This document shows positions 24,160-35,470 of a stretch of 64,000 nt of DNA, piece after piece. A model generated the notes under the pieces. That model was not told where the DNA came from. It saw only the letters and a list, made by a program, of their open reading frames with translations, and did not search any database. Source of the DNA: Ignelater luminosus (Eukaryota > Arthropoda > Insecta > Coleoptera > Elateridae). Location: assembly GCA_011009095.1 (NCBI GenBank), contig VTPC01003810.1, forward strand, positions 54,054-118,053, in the 5' to 3' direction. The first letter of the stretch is position 1. The number at the start of each line of letters is the position of its first letter. Both the position numbers and the translations under genes were made by a program.

Positions 24160-26940
24160 GTCCCCAGTATCATGATGGGGTAGATTGAGTAGCTACTAGT
24201 GACGTTGGCGCCGGTTCCAAGCCCGTAGAAAGGAGGAGGGTTCTTCGTCAGACTAGTAATCTGACAAGGTAAAAAACAACTTATTTACAAATTTTCACAC
24301 AGAGCCTCGGTCAGGACGAAGTCACAGAGAACGAACAGCAAACGAAATAAGGATAAACGATTAGGGATAAAAAATGAGCTAACTTTAGCAACTTGGAATA
24401 AGAGAGGACTGACAAATAAAGTAAATGAATTAACAAAAATACTAAAAGAAAAGAATATTACTAATAAGATTCAACATAGAAAGAGGTAAACTAACAATCA
24501 TAAGCACATATTTACCAGAAAGATGTAAAGAAGACGCAGAAAAATTCTATGATGATCTACAAACCACCCTCGATCAAGTAAACAAAAATGACTATGCAAT
24601 CGTAGGAGAAAATTGGAAATATGCCAATAGACAACATCATGGGAAACAATAGAGAACAGACAACCAACGAAAATGGCAAACACCTAATAGACTTCGCTTG
24701 CTTCAATAATCTAAGAATAATGAATTCATACTATAAGCATAAACAGATCCACAAAATAACATAGTCTGCGAAAGGACATCAATCAATATATAATAGATTA
24801 TTTTGCTACAAACCAAAAAAGGCCAACTGTGTTCAAAGATGTCAGAGTATATAGAGACATAGACGTAAATTCAGATCACTTCTTGCTACAAGCGAAAATG
24901 GACCAAACACTCAACAATAATAACAAATAACAAACGACAATGAAATATTTATCTTCTAAAAGAAGACTCAGTAAAGAAACATTACCACAATAGACTAAAC
25001 ATACAGAAAAGACAACTACATCAAGCGGAAGATATAGATGAAGAATGGAAGAATATTAAAACTATAATAAAAAAAGCGGTTTTCGAACCCCTTGTATATC
25101 GCACACAGAGAAATAAAAATAACTAAGATTCTTGAACGAAGAAATATAAAAATTAATCAAAAGAAAGAATCAAGCATACAATGAATGGTTACAAAATCAG
25201 ACAGAAGAATACAACATAATGTCCAGAGAATCCAAATCTAAGTGCAGGCAAATACATCAAGAAAGCTAGGACAAGTTTATAATTAGAGTGGAAGACGACA
25301 TACACGGGAGACAAGAGCTCGCATATAAAATAATCAAACACCTTAACAAAAAAGAGAAAGACAACGCAAAAATAGATGTAAGTGAATGAAGACAAGTCAA
25401 ATCTAACAGAGGAAAATGAACAAAATTAAAACAAACAAGAGGGAGAAGAAACAATAGCTGATTTAATAGAAATAGAAGAGTAAGAACAAGTACTGGAAAA
25501 GATGAAAAACCGCAAAGCCCCAGGAAGTGATGGAATAAATACAGAATTAATTACATCCCCTAAAATAAAAAAACAAGTTTTAAGGCTACTGAACAAATGC
25601 TGGACGCAAAAAAATGCGGGAAGAGTGGAAACTATTGTACCCACTTGTAAGAAAGGAGAAAGAGAAAATTGCGAAAAATATAGAGGAAATCGCTGCTCAA
25701 TACAGCATACAAGACATATGCAGAAATTGTTACACAACGATTGAGTAAAATAACAAAGGACATTCTTCTTAAAGAACAGATTGGCTTTCACAAGGGAAGG
25801 TCGTGCATGGACAACATATTCACCCCCAACAAGATAATAGACAAATATCGTGAATATCAAAAAGAAACGCATATGTTATTTGTAGATTACATAAAAACCT
25901 TTCACAAGGTCAACAGAGAAAAACTATGAAACATATTAGAGAAAAGAGGAATACCATTACACCTGCTAAAGGTAATAAAAAGCATGTACAGAGACTCGGA
26001 GATAGCCATTGCTGGAAACGAAGATACCAAGAAGAAAACGAACCTAGGAGAACGACAAGGGTTCGGTATTTTCCCGGTACTATTTAAACTATACACCAAG
26101 GGTGCGTTATGGCAATGGATACAAGATATATGATACTATACTCATAACCTCCACAACAACAGATATATCCATGATATCTGTATTTGCTGATGACCAAATG
26201 ATAATTGCTTACAGCGAGGAATCTTTACAAAGAGCTGCACACCAACTTTACATGATAGCCAAAAACAAAATAATCTAAGAATGTCAATTAAGAAGATCAA
26301 AGCCATGGCGTTTAAAGGTTCAGAACCCACTAGACGGAAGATAGTAATTGACAATAAACAAATAGAAAAATTTAACTCATTCACCTTCCTAGGATATACC
26401 TTATCATTCAAAAGAGAAGATATAGAAAACAAAATAAGAACATTCAACTACATTAATAGCACAATATATATAGAACCTTAAAAAATAAAGTAAGGAAAGA
26501 CACCATAATAAAATTTTACAAAACCATGGCCATCTCAAACCTGCTATACAGAAACGAGATATAAACAGCAACAAAAGAGAAAGAAAGACGAATACAGACA
26601 GCAGAGATGAAATTCCAGCGAAGAACTGCAGGATATACAAGAAGAGACAGAAAAAGGAATACCGAAATAAGAAGAGAATTACAGATACAATCCATAAATG
26701 AACGCCTACAAGAATACAGAACTGCATGGACAAATCACTTAGACAGAATGGACCACACCCGTATTCCAAAGAAGACATTTATATACAAACCAAAAGGACG
26801 AAGACCATTGGGACGTCCAAAGAAAAAATGGAAAGACCAACTTTCCTAAACAAAAGTAGAAGTCGCAACAGGGTTAAAAACCTAAAGCGTGGAAAAAGAA
26901 GAAGACCAACTGGAAACCGGCTTTAGGGGGTAAAAGTTCT
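24160..26940 (+). mobile_element. RTE-type LINE, long but decayed
   Basis: The 5' part (about 24170-24250) has the GTTGGCGCCGGTTCCAAGCCCG leader I associate with insect RTE-like elements, and the coding pieces follow in the expected order. The 3' end near 26935 lacks a visible poly(A) tail or target duplication, so the borders are approximate. This non-LTR retrotransposon would copy itself by target-primed reverse transcription, but the copy is dead. Confidence 0.85.
24370..26850 (+). pseudogene. LINE endonuclease/reverse transcriptase pseudogene
   Basis: Pieces of one protein lie in order across shifted frames. The endonuclease start reads LATWNKRGLTNK (about 24380), followed by ISTYLPE (about 24500), GKHLIDFACFNNLRIMN (about 24675) and the SDH motif in NSDHFLLQ (about 24870). 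The reverse transcriptase half has KAPGSDGINTELI (about 25516), QIGFHKGRSCMDNIF (about 25780), MLFVDYIKTFHKV (about 25873, normally DxxKAFD), and an intact SVFADDQMII catalytic box (about 26180). The C-terminus ends with QRRTAGYTRRDR, RTAWTNHLDRMD and PKGRRPLGRPKKKW (about 26610-26835), the usual RTE tail. At least six stops or frameshifts break the frame. The FADD box survives although its surroundings are mutated. Confidence 0.85.
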
Positions 26941-29900
26941 TTTTGCGAATTTCGGGCCCAGCTTAAGTCAATCAAAATATCATGGCTCTTCCAGGAACAT
27001 TAGCTAATATTTCCAGCCTTCAAAACGATTTTCTAGCTGATAGTTATAGCAACGACTCCATTGATTGTTAGCTGTAACAATTAGAAGCACTTGATATGAA
27101 TTTACCACAAAGGAGTCAAGCGAAAAACTTGAGTAGCTTTACTGGGAATTCTACACTTGGAAATGTTCTAGAAACAAGGTAGAATGTAGCTTTTAGTAGT
27201 GATTCCAGTACCTCGGCATGATTTTGTTACGATGTAACAATTTTATCTTTTCCTTTTTTTGAAATGCTTTGTATATTTTCGAATTTGATATGCTTCGTTA
27301 TGTTTTCAATAATTTTCTCATGTTCCTTATTTGTATTAATTACTTTTATTATCTATAAATTCCTCTTTAGATGTATGTTTCAAAATCAGTTGTTTGGTTA
27401 TTAAGCAATTGTCTTGTCATTTAATCCTCCTAGTGACATCTAGTGATTAAAATGACTATTATGTGGGAAGAACGGCGCATGCGTTACTTTACAAGCCCTT
27501 TGTATGCATCATTTAACCCTTTCTTTCCGACCGATTTCTCGCTGCAAGTTAGACGTCCTTTGTGCCGCGTCAATTGGATATTCAGGTAAATCAGCCTTTG
27601 CATCCATTTTATTTTGCCGTATCGTCAATTATCGTTTTCTTGCTGTTTATCTATTTATTACCATATTCACTGCAAACATTATCTAATGGGCGTGGTCGCC
27701 ATTTTGGTCTGTGAAGTTTTGAGGGCTTTGTAATCCAAATATCAACCGATTATCATACAAAGATTTATGAGACATCCTTCTACGTTTGCTGGCTAATCAT
27801 CCCAACTATCAGAATCCAGTTAGTCCCTATCTAGTACACAGAATATATGACAAGACAAAAAAAGGTATTTCTTTATTGAAATTTACTTAAATAAATACTT
27901 GTATATTTGTTGGTGTTCAGGCTAGGATTTATCTTTTGTTTGTATATTATCAGATTAGAATTTACTTGAATATTATTAGAGTTCAGTTCGTTTATCTTAT
28001 GGTAAGGTTATTGTTTGACCTTGACCTTTACTGTAAAGTAAGTTTTTATTTGTAATAGTTATTGTTTTTACATTTTATTTTTCTTGACTAATCTCTGTTC
28101 TAATGAGATTTAATCAATAAAGTTTAATTAATGATTTTTGCATGTTTATCACAATTTGATTCAGTTTTTAAAAATCTTGATTTATCGTTATTCATTTTTT
28201 CTTAATCATAGTACTATTGTGATGAAGGCCTTTAAGGGTTATTATATTTTACCTTATTAAGTTAATCATCACCATTGAAACTGTATAATATGAATGTTTT
28301 GTTTTTTTTAACTTAGGTGTGTAACGTTGGAAAATATATTAAATTATAATTAAATATTATTATTATTATTATATGTTTTGCCTTTTATTTTACTGAGAGA
28401 GTACTAAGCCTTTGAAAATATCTTTATCGTGCTGGTGCTTGGAGTTTGGTTTTCCTTCGTTTTTCCAAACTATACTAAGGTAAGTTACTTGTGTCTCAAC
28501 AATAAAATTCCTTCCGATTTAACAAAAAACATAGGTGGTATCCCTAATTACATCGTAGCAGGAGGTTCCCACAATTTTTTAAAATCCGAAAAAGATCTTG
28601 GGGCCTCACCTTAAGCAAACTAAATCTTTAAGCCCTTAAACTGCTACAATTTCTAAAGCGAGTAGAACTACATAGCACCCGGAGGATATCCAAAGACCAA
28701 CTTCCTACCTCAACCTTGGACCTTTTTAAGGTTAAGGCCTTAATCTGGTTTTGTCCTGTAAGAAGTTCCCTACGCTCTTGGAACAAATCGGTAAACAAAC
28801 TGAAGTAAACACTTTGAGGTTTGCAAGCATAGTCAATATCAGTAGCACACAATCTCAGGGACTTTACTGCTGCTGTTAATGTCGTGTGGGACTAAAAAGA
28901 GGGTAATAAAGAAGTGGAAATAGCAATGCTGCTATGTACGTCAGTCGCTTCAAGTACAGTTTTTTCTTAGTATTAAAAAATCTCGTACCCATCCCAAAAA
29001 TTGATAAAGGTCTTTTTCTTGTTTCGTCTTCTCAAGTATATCGTGTCTGTATTTGATAATTATAGATTTTTCAGTTCTGAAATCTACGATCTTTATCTAC
29101 TATGTTAAAGAGATGTAATTTACGGACCTAAAAGCACGTCCTTTTTGGTGTTATGCTGTTTTATTAGTAGCATTACAACTAAAAGTATAGTAAGTTTTAT
29201 GAAAATGTTCTGTAAGATTACTTTAAAGCCTATATTGTTAATTGGATGATTATCACAAATTAAAAATATGATATACCTTACTAAGGATTTTGATTTTTAA
29301 ATAATCTCTGTCTTTTAAATTCTCTTACAGTTAGTGTTCGAGTTTGATAGAATTTTCTAAATTCTAAAACTAAATACTTGGCAACCAGAAAAACTAGAAT
29401 GTGTTTGCAAATCATTAAAAGTCCAGAGGTGAAACACAATTATAAAACATTAATTAAAATGATAAGGCGTTCTAGAATTCTTAAATTACCGCTAAGTATT
29501 GTGACCTACCTAACTTCCTTTAATTCAGCGACTCGAGCTTGACTACAAAATCGCATGTTTGTTTCTCATCAAGCAATCAGATAGAAGTTTATAGCCACTA
29601 AATAAAGCACAGTAGATTTTCATTTTCAGCAACAACTACTCGGAATTATGCTTGATTAAATGTCATTCAAAACACAGAGATTATATGGCAGCAACTGAAA
29701 ACGTGCGTGGGTGGAAAATTACCGTGAAATAAACTTTCTCCAAAGGACATTCTTTAATTTAATCAATACGAATAGTGGTAGCCAACTTTTTAAAAATAAA
29801 TGAAATTGTATGATACCGTATTTTTTGAATATAATAATAATAAATAATAATACATGGATTACAGGTGAACTGAATGGTTTGAACATGACATACGTAATAA

Positions 29901-31200
29901 ATTAGTTACAAAGTAACTTAGGCATAAAATTAGCTAGACGTGCATGCAGTTTAAATGTATGCATAACTGACTTCATTCGGCATCGCAACATGGTGACGGC
30001 TAGAATCATTTAATTTAGTGATACTGTAGAAAATGTTTAAAAACCAATGAGATTTTTTACATTCCAAGATTTGTATTTTAGTCCCACAGTGACATAAACA
30101 TTCTATTTCTGGTTGTATTTGTATTAGATTTTTTATTCCATTTTTGGGCCTGCGATTGGCGATCATATTTATTTAATCTGGGGCAATTGCCACAGCTTAA
30201 AGATTCTTGGTTTTGTATAAATAAATAAGCCAAAAACCGAATCTTTGAGATTGTAGAAAAGTTCTTTATCTGTTTCAAATAAAAAAAGTATTCCAGGAAC
30301 AATTACGGAAGTTAGTAGCTAATACGTAAAGGACAATACTGCAATGGTTATTTTTTTTGGAACTCTTATTAATTTCATACATCGCCAACTAACATTTGTA
30401 AAATGTACATATTAATTGTGGATATAAGAAATAAAAACTTTAGTTTAGTGTCAATAGGGTTCCTATATAAAATCTACTTTCAGTTTTCCCTGATTTACTA
30501 TGAGAGATGTGTTTCGATTTAAAGTCGGAAAGATTGAAAGTTTTTTTGAACCTGTCAAATAATTTTCAAGTTGTGTTTTTATTTCGACATACAATTGGGT
30601 TATTTATTAATAGGTAGATCTCCAAAAGTCGATTTGTAACTTTGGTAAAATTCTTAACTGGCTCTTTTCTTAATTTCTTTGTAGACTTTCTAAGTTTTCC
30701 TATTAAAGTGCATTGCCCATATAACTCAGTTTTCTTATGAAATATTCATTAGAGTTCCTAGAAGAAAATTTTAAATTAGGCTTTTAAGAGAAGTTAATTA
30801 TAGAAAGGCAATCGCAAGGGTCTGCTTCTGAAAGTAGTTAATTCTTTATTAAGAAGTTTATGGTTACTGAAGCAGACTGCATTGTGAGTTTATAATATTG
30901 TAACCCCGTATACAACAAACAGCTGGCTCACTTTTTAACTTATTCGGTAAATAATGGGTTTGGTTTTTGAAGTCCAGATTGTTATTTACTTATATTTTGT
31001 CGTCTGCTCGATCAATATAAACTTTTTTATATTTTTCAAATTATATTTAAAGAATCTCAGTTTGCAATTGAGAAATTCAAAAAATGACCAAGTGGCTGGT
31101 TACGACAACATTAAGGCTAAAATGATTAGATAATACATGGAAAGGGAAATACTGTAGTTATTGTACAGAGTAATTAATATTGCCTGGAATACTGGTCAGA
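26941..31200. other. AT-rich non-coding stretch
   Basis: It contains ATT repeats at about 28356-28372 and AAT repeats at about 29832-29850. A patch at 27470-27600 is GC-richer with a GCGCATGCG palindrome and an ATTCAG/GTAAAT junction. No protein is recognisable. Minus-strand frames at 29951-30302 overlap in different frames and match nothing I know. Confidence 0.4.
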
Positions 31201-31439
31201 TACCAGAACATTAGCATATATACTTTTATAAAAAAGGGTTTGCTCATAAATGTCCAAACTGTAGAAAAGTTTATTACTGGTGGTTCTTCGTAACGTTTAT
31301 AAAATCATATTGGAAAAATATTAGGGAAAATCATTGCAAAGCAACTGTGGATGATAACCAATGTGGATCTAGGCCGTGATAATTTAATATTTACTGTGAA
31401 ACAGTTAGCAGAAAAGACTATCCAGTGTAACAAGTAGTC

Positions 31440-33045
31440 ATTCCTATGTTTCATAGACCCAGTGAAAGCCTCAGGAGAAAAACTGAATGCTTTAGATAGA
31501 AATTGTGTTATTCTATTTGATGAGATGAAATTAGCCCACAACCAAGTCATAACTGGTTATGAAGATCTGTGTCACCTAAGAAGAAGTGCAAAATTGGCAA
31601 ACCATGCTCTTGTTTTTATGGTTCGTGGCATCCGTAAAAATTGAAAACAAGCTATTTCGTATTATTTCGTACCAGTGGCACGATATCAATACTGCATTTA
31701 AAAGAGTTAATTAAAGAAAACATACAACAATTACAAGCAATTGGTTTAACAGTTCTTGCAATTGTTTGCGATCAAGGCGTAACGAATCAAGCTGCATTAA
31801 GGCAATTAAATGCTCCATCAGCCTCTTTTATTGTAAATGGACAAATTATATAATAATTTACTCAAAACTACACTAAATTGCCTTCTAAAGTCAAAAATAA
31901 AGTTCAAACCAAAAAAGAAGTAAAACTTGAACATATTGAGAAAGCATTTAGTCTCAACAGAGAAAAACGATTATATACTCAATTGCCAAAAGTTAAAGAG
32001 GTGTCATTTTAACTTTAAAGACACCTATTTAAAAATGAAAGTAATGTCGCTCGAGCGCAACTAAGTCATTCGGTTGCTGCTTGTGTTGAGACATGGGTGT
32101 CGCTGGGATTATTGCCTGCTCAAGCCATCCACACAACAGAGTTTTCTAAAATTGTTGATAAACTTTTTGATTTTTTAAATAGTTTAGGTATGATAGCAAA
32201 CATTTTTGGTAAATATGTGTTGCATAGTATTTATTTATTTTAGGTTTACATTGTTGCTCAACAAAAATGTATCAATGTGCTGTTTCCTACACATCAGCTC
32301 ATGTGGAGTTTTGGGATCAGATACCGAGGAAATAGTACAGTGGAGAGTTTTCAATTTAAGCAACAATAAAGATATCACCAATAACTACAGTTGCATTAAC
32401 GGATGGCGAATCACCCTTTAATCAGTTACCTACATATGGAATAATTTGAAAAACCAAGGGTTTAAATATTTGCTTTTACGATCGTTCAATCAAGATCCGT
32501 TTGAAAATGTATTTGGTGTAATTCGCCGACATAGGATTTGCAATACAAACCCTAGTTGTCACCAGTTTATTGCTGCGTTTAAAACAACTGTTGTCAATAG
32601 CATAACTACTAGTGTTTATAATGGAAACTGCGAAAATAATAACCATCTTTTTACTGAAACACCTACAGTTATTACATCTGCGGACAACAGTGATCCGGTA
32701 GAAAAGGATACTACAGATCTGAAGACGTTCAAAATAAAATCTAATTTCCATTTAGATTCTTTTGAAAATCACATCCAAGCTACAACTTATGTAACGGGAT
32801 ATATCTTAAAAGAAATAAAATTTCGCAATGAGTATGAGAAGTGTCAAAATCTGTTTTTATCGGAAAATGTAACAAACATTTATATGTTTATTTTAGGGAA
32901 CACGATGACAAGAACAGATTAGTGCATGCTTCTGAAAAAGTAATCAATTTAGCAGATGTAATATATGGTTTTGAAAATCTTATTGAAACAAACTTTTTTC
33001 AGAAACATGCAAATCTGTTTGTTATTAATATAGTGTACGATTATT
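31440..33045 (+). pseudogene. P-element-like (THAP9-type) transposase relic
   Basis: This is a DNA-cutting transposase of the P superfamily, related to animal THAP9. Seen in order are FDEMKL with its Asp-Glu (about 31517), YEDLCHL then LANHALVFMVRG (about 31560-31625), a TGA where a Trp is expected (31642-31644), a frameshift, ELIKENIQQLQAIGLTVLA and VCDQGVTNQAA with its Asp (about 31707-31795), KEVKLEHIEKAF (about 31916), RAQLSHSVAACVETW (about 32055), and the C-terminal domain with FNQDPFENVFGVIRRHR (about 32484) and ATTYVTGYILKE (about 32780). The THAP DNA-binding domain was not found. Several stops and shifts make it dead. Terminal repeats were not found, so the element's limits are unknown. 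Confidence 0.85.
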
Positions 33046-33700
33046 GATTTATAAATTCTGTAAAGATATGAAAAATGACGGCAACTTAACTTGAAGTCTT
33101 TAACTAAAAGCAAAATAATTCTTTCTATGTAATAGAAGAGACCTTAATTGTTATAACTGTTTGTTGTAGGAAATAATTTCATTTTTATGTTGTATAAAGG
33201 CCACTTAATAATTCCTGCTGGCAATAAAAGTTGCTGCAATTTTTATTGCATGCACCCATATTTTCATAAAGTTGACGCAGTTGCTTCAAGCAAGAAAAAA
33301 TGTCAACTGTAAAGCAACCTTAACAACTGCAATATTTTTTATTTTTTTTATAAAAATCAGAGCTGGTGAAATCTCCCATAGTTTCAAGTTTTTTGTCTAA
33401 TATCTTTTAAAGATAAATTGAAACTAATAAAGATATCTTTAACAAAATATAAAAGTTGTTTTTTAATTAATAACTTTATTTTAGTTATCTCATGATTTCT
33501 AAACTACCGAAAACAATAAAACAGCACTACATATTTTAACATTTGTTAATTCCTTTTTCAGATTTATGTAAAATTTATGTAAAGAATTAGTCGACAGTTT
33601 GCTTGAGCGTTTATATTTAAATTTCCCACCGTATTTTTAATAATCTCTAACTGCTCAGGAGATGTAAAGGGCAAAACCCATAAAAAAGGCCTACTGTCTG
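33046..33700. other. Non-coding DNA, probably 3' part of the P-like element
   Basis: AT-rich, with a short inverted pair CAATAAAAGTTGCTGCAATTTTTATTG near 33225-33250 and no gene. Confidence 0.35.
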
Positions 33701-33711
33701 TTATGGAGGTG

Positions 33712-33935
33712 GGAAGATGTTATAGTCCCGTAGTTTGAAGTCGAAGATGGGCGTGGTTCAAGATGAACTTACCCCAAAAGCTATAGAAGGCTTTATCCAA
33801 GCACAAGAAAATTCAATCTAGATATAAAGATGTTAAAAATAATAATAACAATAATACATAAAGGCGCCAGAAGCTCTAAAACCAAAACAATATGTCAGCC
33901 AACGTAGCTTCTCGCCGACTGACACCCTGTACATG
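33712..33935 (-). repeat. LTR-like terminal repeat, left inverted copy
   Basis: The minus strand here reads through ACAGGGTGTCAGT, GAGAAGCTACGTTGG, CTTCTGGCGCC (33863-33869 on plus), then CCATCTTCGACTT and CTACGGGA. The same blocks occur in the same order on the plus strand at 35257-35470. TGGCGCC is the shared primer-site-like motif. It could be one end of a TIR element or the end of an inverted solo LTR. Confidence 0.7.
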
Positions 33936-35198
33936 AGATGCGTAATATCATTTTCTTATATCGTGTACATATCCGGACTCTGCTTTGAGTTGCGTTCTAT
34001 ATGTATTCATTTAATATGGATTTATTATTTTATTTCATCTTAAAACGTTGGTTAAACTATTTATGTTGTCAAAGATATTTCAAGGTTCGTTAAGTTATAA
34101 TCACCATGTGTACGTGCTTTATTTTAATTTAGAATCGTTTTGTAGACGTCTAGACATTTTTATCTCAATCTTAATTCGTAGAAATTTTGTTTATGTTTTA
34201 GCATTTTTATGTTTGTAAGAAAGTCTGGTTCACATTCGAAATGGCTTCTTTATTATTTTGAATCATTTATGCGTTAGAAAGATTTTAGCGTTTCTCCGAG
34301 AGTCTCAGTTTGGCTATCGGCGAGGAAAACCGTTAGACCGCAAGACCGAGCCCGCTCCATACGTTCGAATTTATTGTTAATTTAAAATTTACCGTGGGTT
34401 CGAAATTTTAAGCTTTGTGAGTTAGAGTATTCTTCTAGGGGCTGGTCCTGAAAAGGCAATTACAATATTCTCGTCGGACCAAAGCCTTGAATTCACGAGT
34501 AGAAGATAACAACTGCTAGAGTTTTTCTGTTTTGCAATTTAGTTGTCCTTAATGGGGATTGTGTCGTTAACAGCAAATTTTGTAAAGACTTCATTATCGT
34601 GGTGCCTATTCTGTGTGGTGTGTGTTAGAATTTTATAGTTTTGCAAAAGAATTTGTTGGTGAAGTTATAAACTTTTCTTGGTAGGTTTTATAAACTGTAG
34701 TTTTCTTATAACGCATTTTATTTGTTAATTGAATGAATATTTAATTTTTGTATATGTACTTTGATTCTTCCCCTTCTGGGTGGAATAATAATATTTTAGT
34801 TATTTACATACATTTTAGTGCTTCTTTGTTTTTTCTTTTCATTATTGATCTAATAAATTAAAGTTTCTTTTTGTGCTTTATTGAAGTATACCTGTAAGGG
34901 CTTTTATTTGTGTACTTGTGTTTATCTTCTTAAACATCCGTGGATCCTCAGAAGGGCTTAAATAAATAAATTATTGTGTATAAGAATAACGCAATTTTTG
35001 TTTGAAATTCTGACGTACTTGAGTGACTAGCAGGTTCCAGATTGTTACTTATATTATTTGTTTGGTAAGTCAGGGTGCATCAAGTCGATCACCCCAGTAA
35101 AATTTTGTGTAATCAGCATTTATGAAACTAGAACGTTAAATAGTAAATTTTGAGCATTTTGATAAGTAGTGTCTACTGTGAATAATTCAGGTGAGCTC
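33936..35198. other. Sequence between the inverted LTR-like ends
   Basis: No coding sense is seen. The plus strand contains GCTGGTCC...CGTCGGACCAAAG (about 34440-34490) and an AATAAA-rich part (about 34850-34970), compatible with the U3-R part of the plus-oriented LTR. The two halves do not pair with each other by eye. Confidence 0.4.
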
Positions 35199-35280
35199 AT
35201 ATACAGGGTGTTATTTGGTAAGGTGTCCATATACAGAGTGTTATTCCCTGAGGCACTTATATACAGGGTGTCAGTTTATG
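35199..35280 (+). repeat. 30-bp tandem repeat (ATATACAGGGTG)
   Basis: Two full 30-base units and a partial third begin ATATACAG(G/A)GTG, at 35199, 35229 and 35259. The period is a multiple of three, so an accidental frame reads IYRVLF repeatedly. Confidence 0.85.
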
Positions 35281-35470
35281 AGAAGCTGCGTTGGTTGGTT
35301 GGCCTATGGTTTCCTTTTGACTATCAACTTCTGGCGCCCTTAGTGTTTACAATCTTTAACACGTATTTAGTGTTTCTGCGAGTGTGAGCTTTTATCTTCT
35401 CGTTTAAGATAAGTCTAGCTTGAACTGCGCCCATCTTCGGCTTGGAGCTACGGGATTGAACATTTTCCGT
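35257..35470 (+). repeat. LTR-like terminal repeat, right inverted copy
   Basis: Partner of the minus-strand copy at 33712-33935. It carries CTTCTGGCGCC at 35330-35338 followed by GCCCATCTTCGGCTTGGAGCTACGGGA. Confidence 0.7.

Noticed and set aside
25426..25872. 148-codon minus-strand frame
   Set aside because: It is antisense to the LINE reverse transcriptase. A-rich sense codons leave the opposite strand open.
26404..26778. 124-codon hydrophobic minus-strand frame
   Set aside because: Shadow of the LINE C-terminus. Phe/Leu richness is due to A/G-rich sense codons.
35169..35387. Protein with an IYRVLF repeat
   Set aside because: It is a 30-base DNA tandem repeat in an LTR-like block, which gives a repeated peptide in any open frame.
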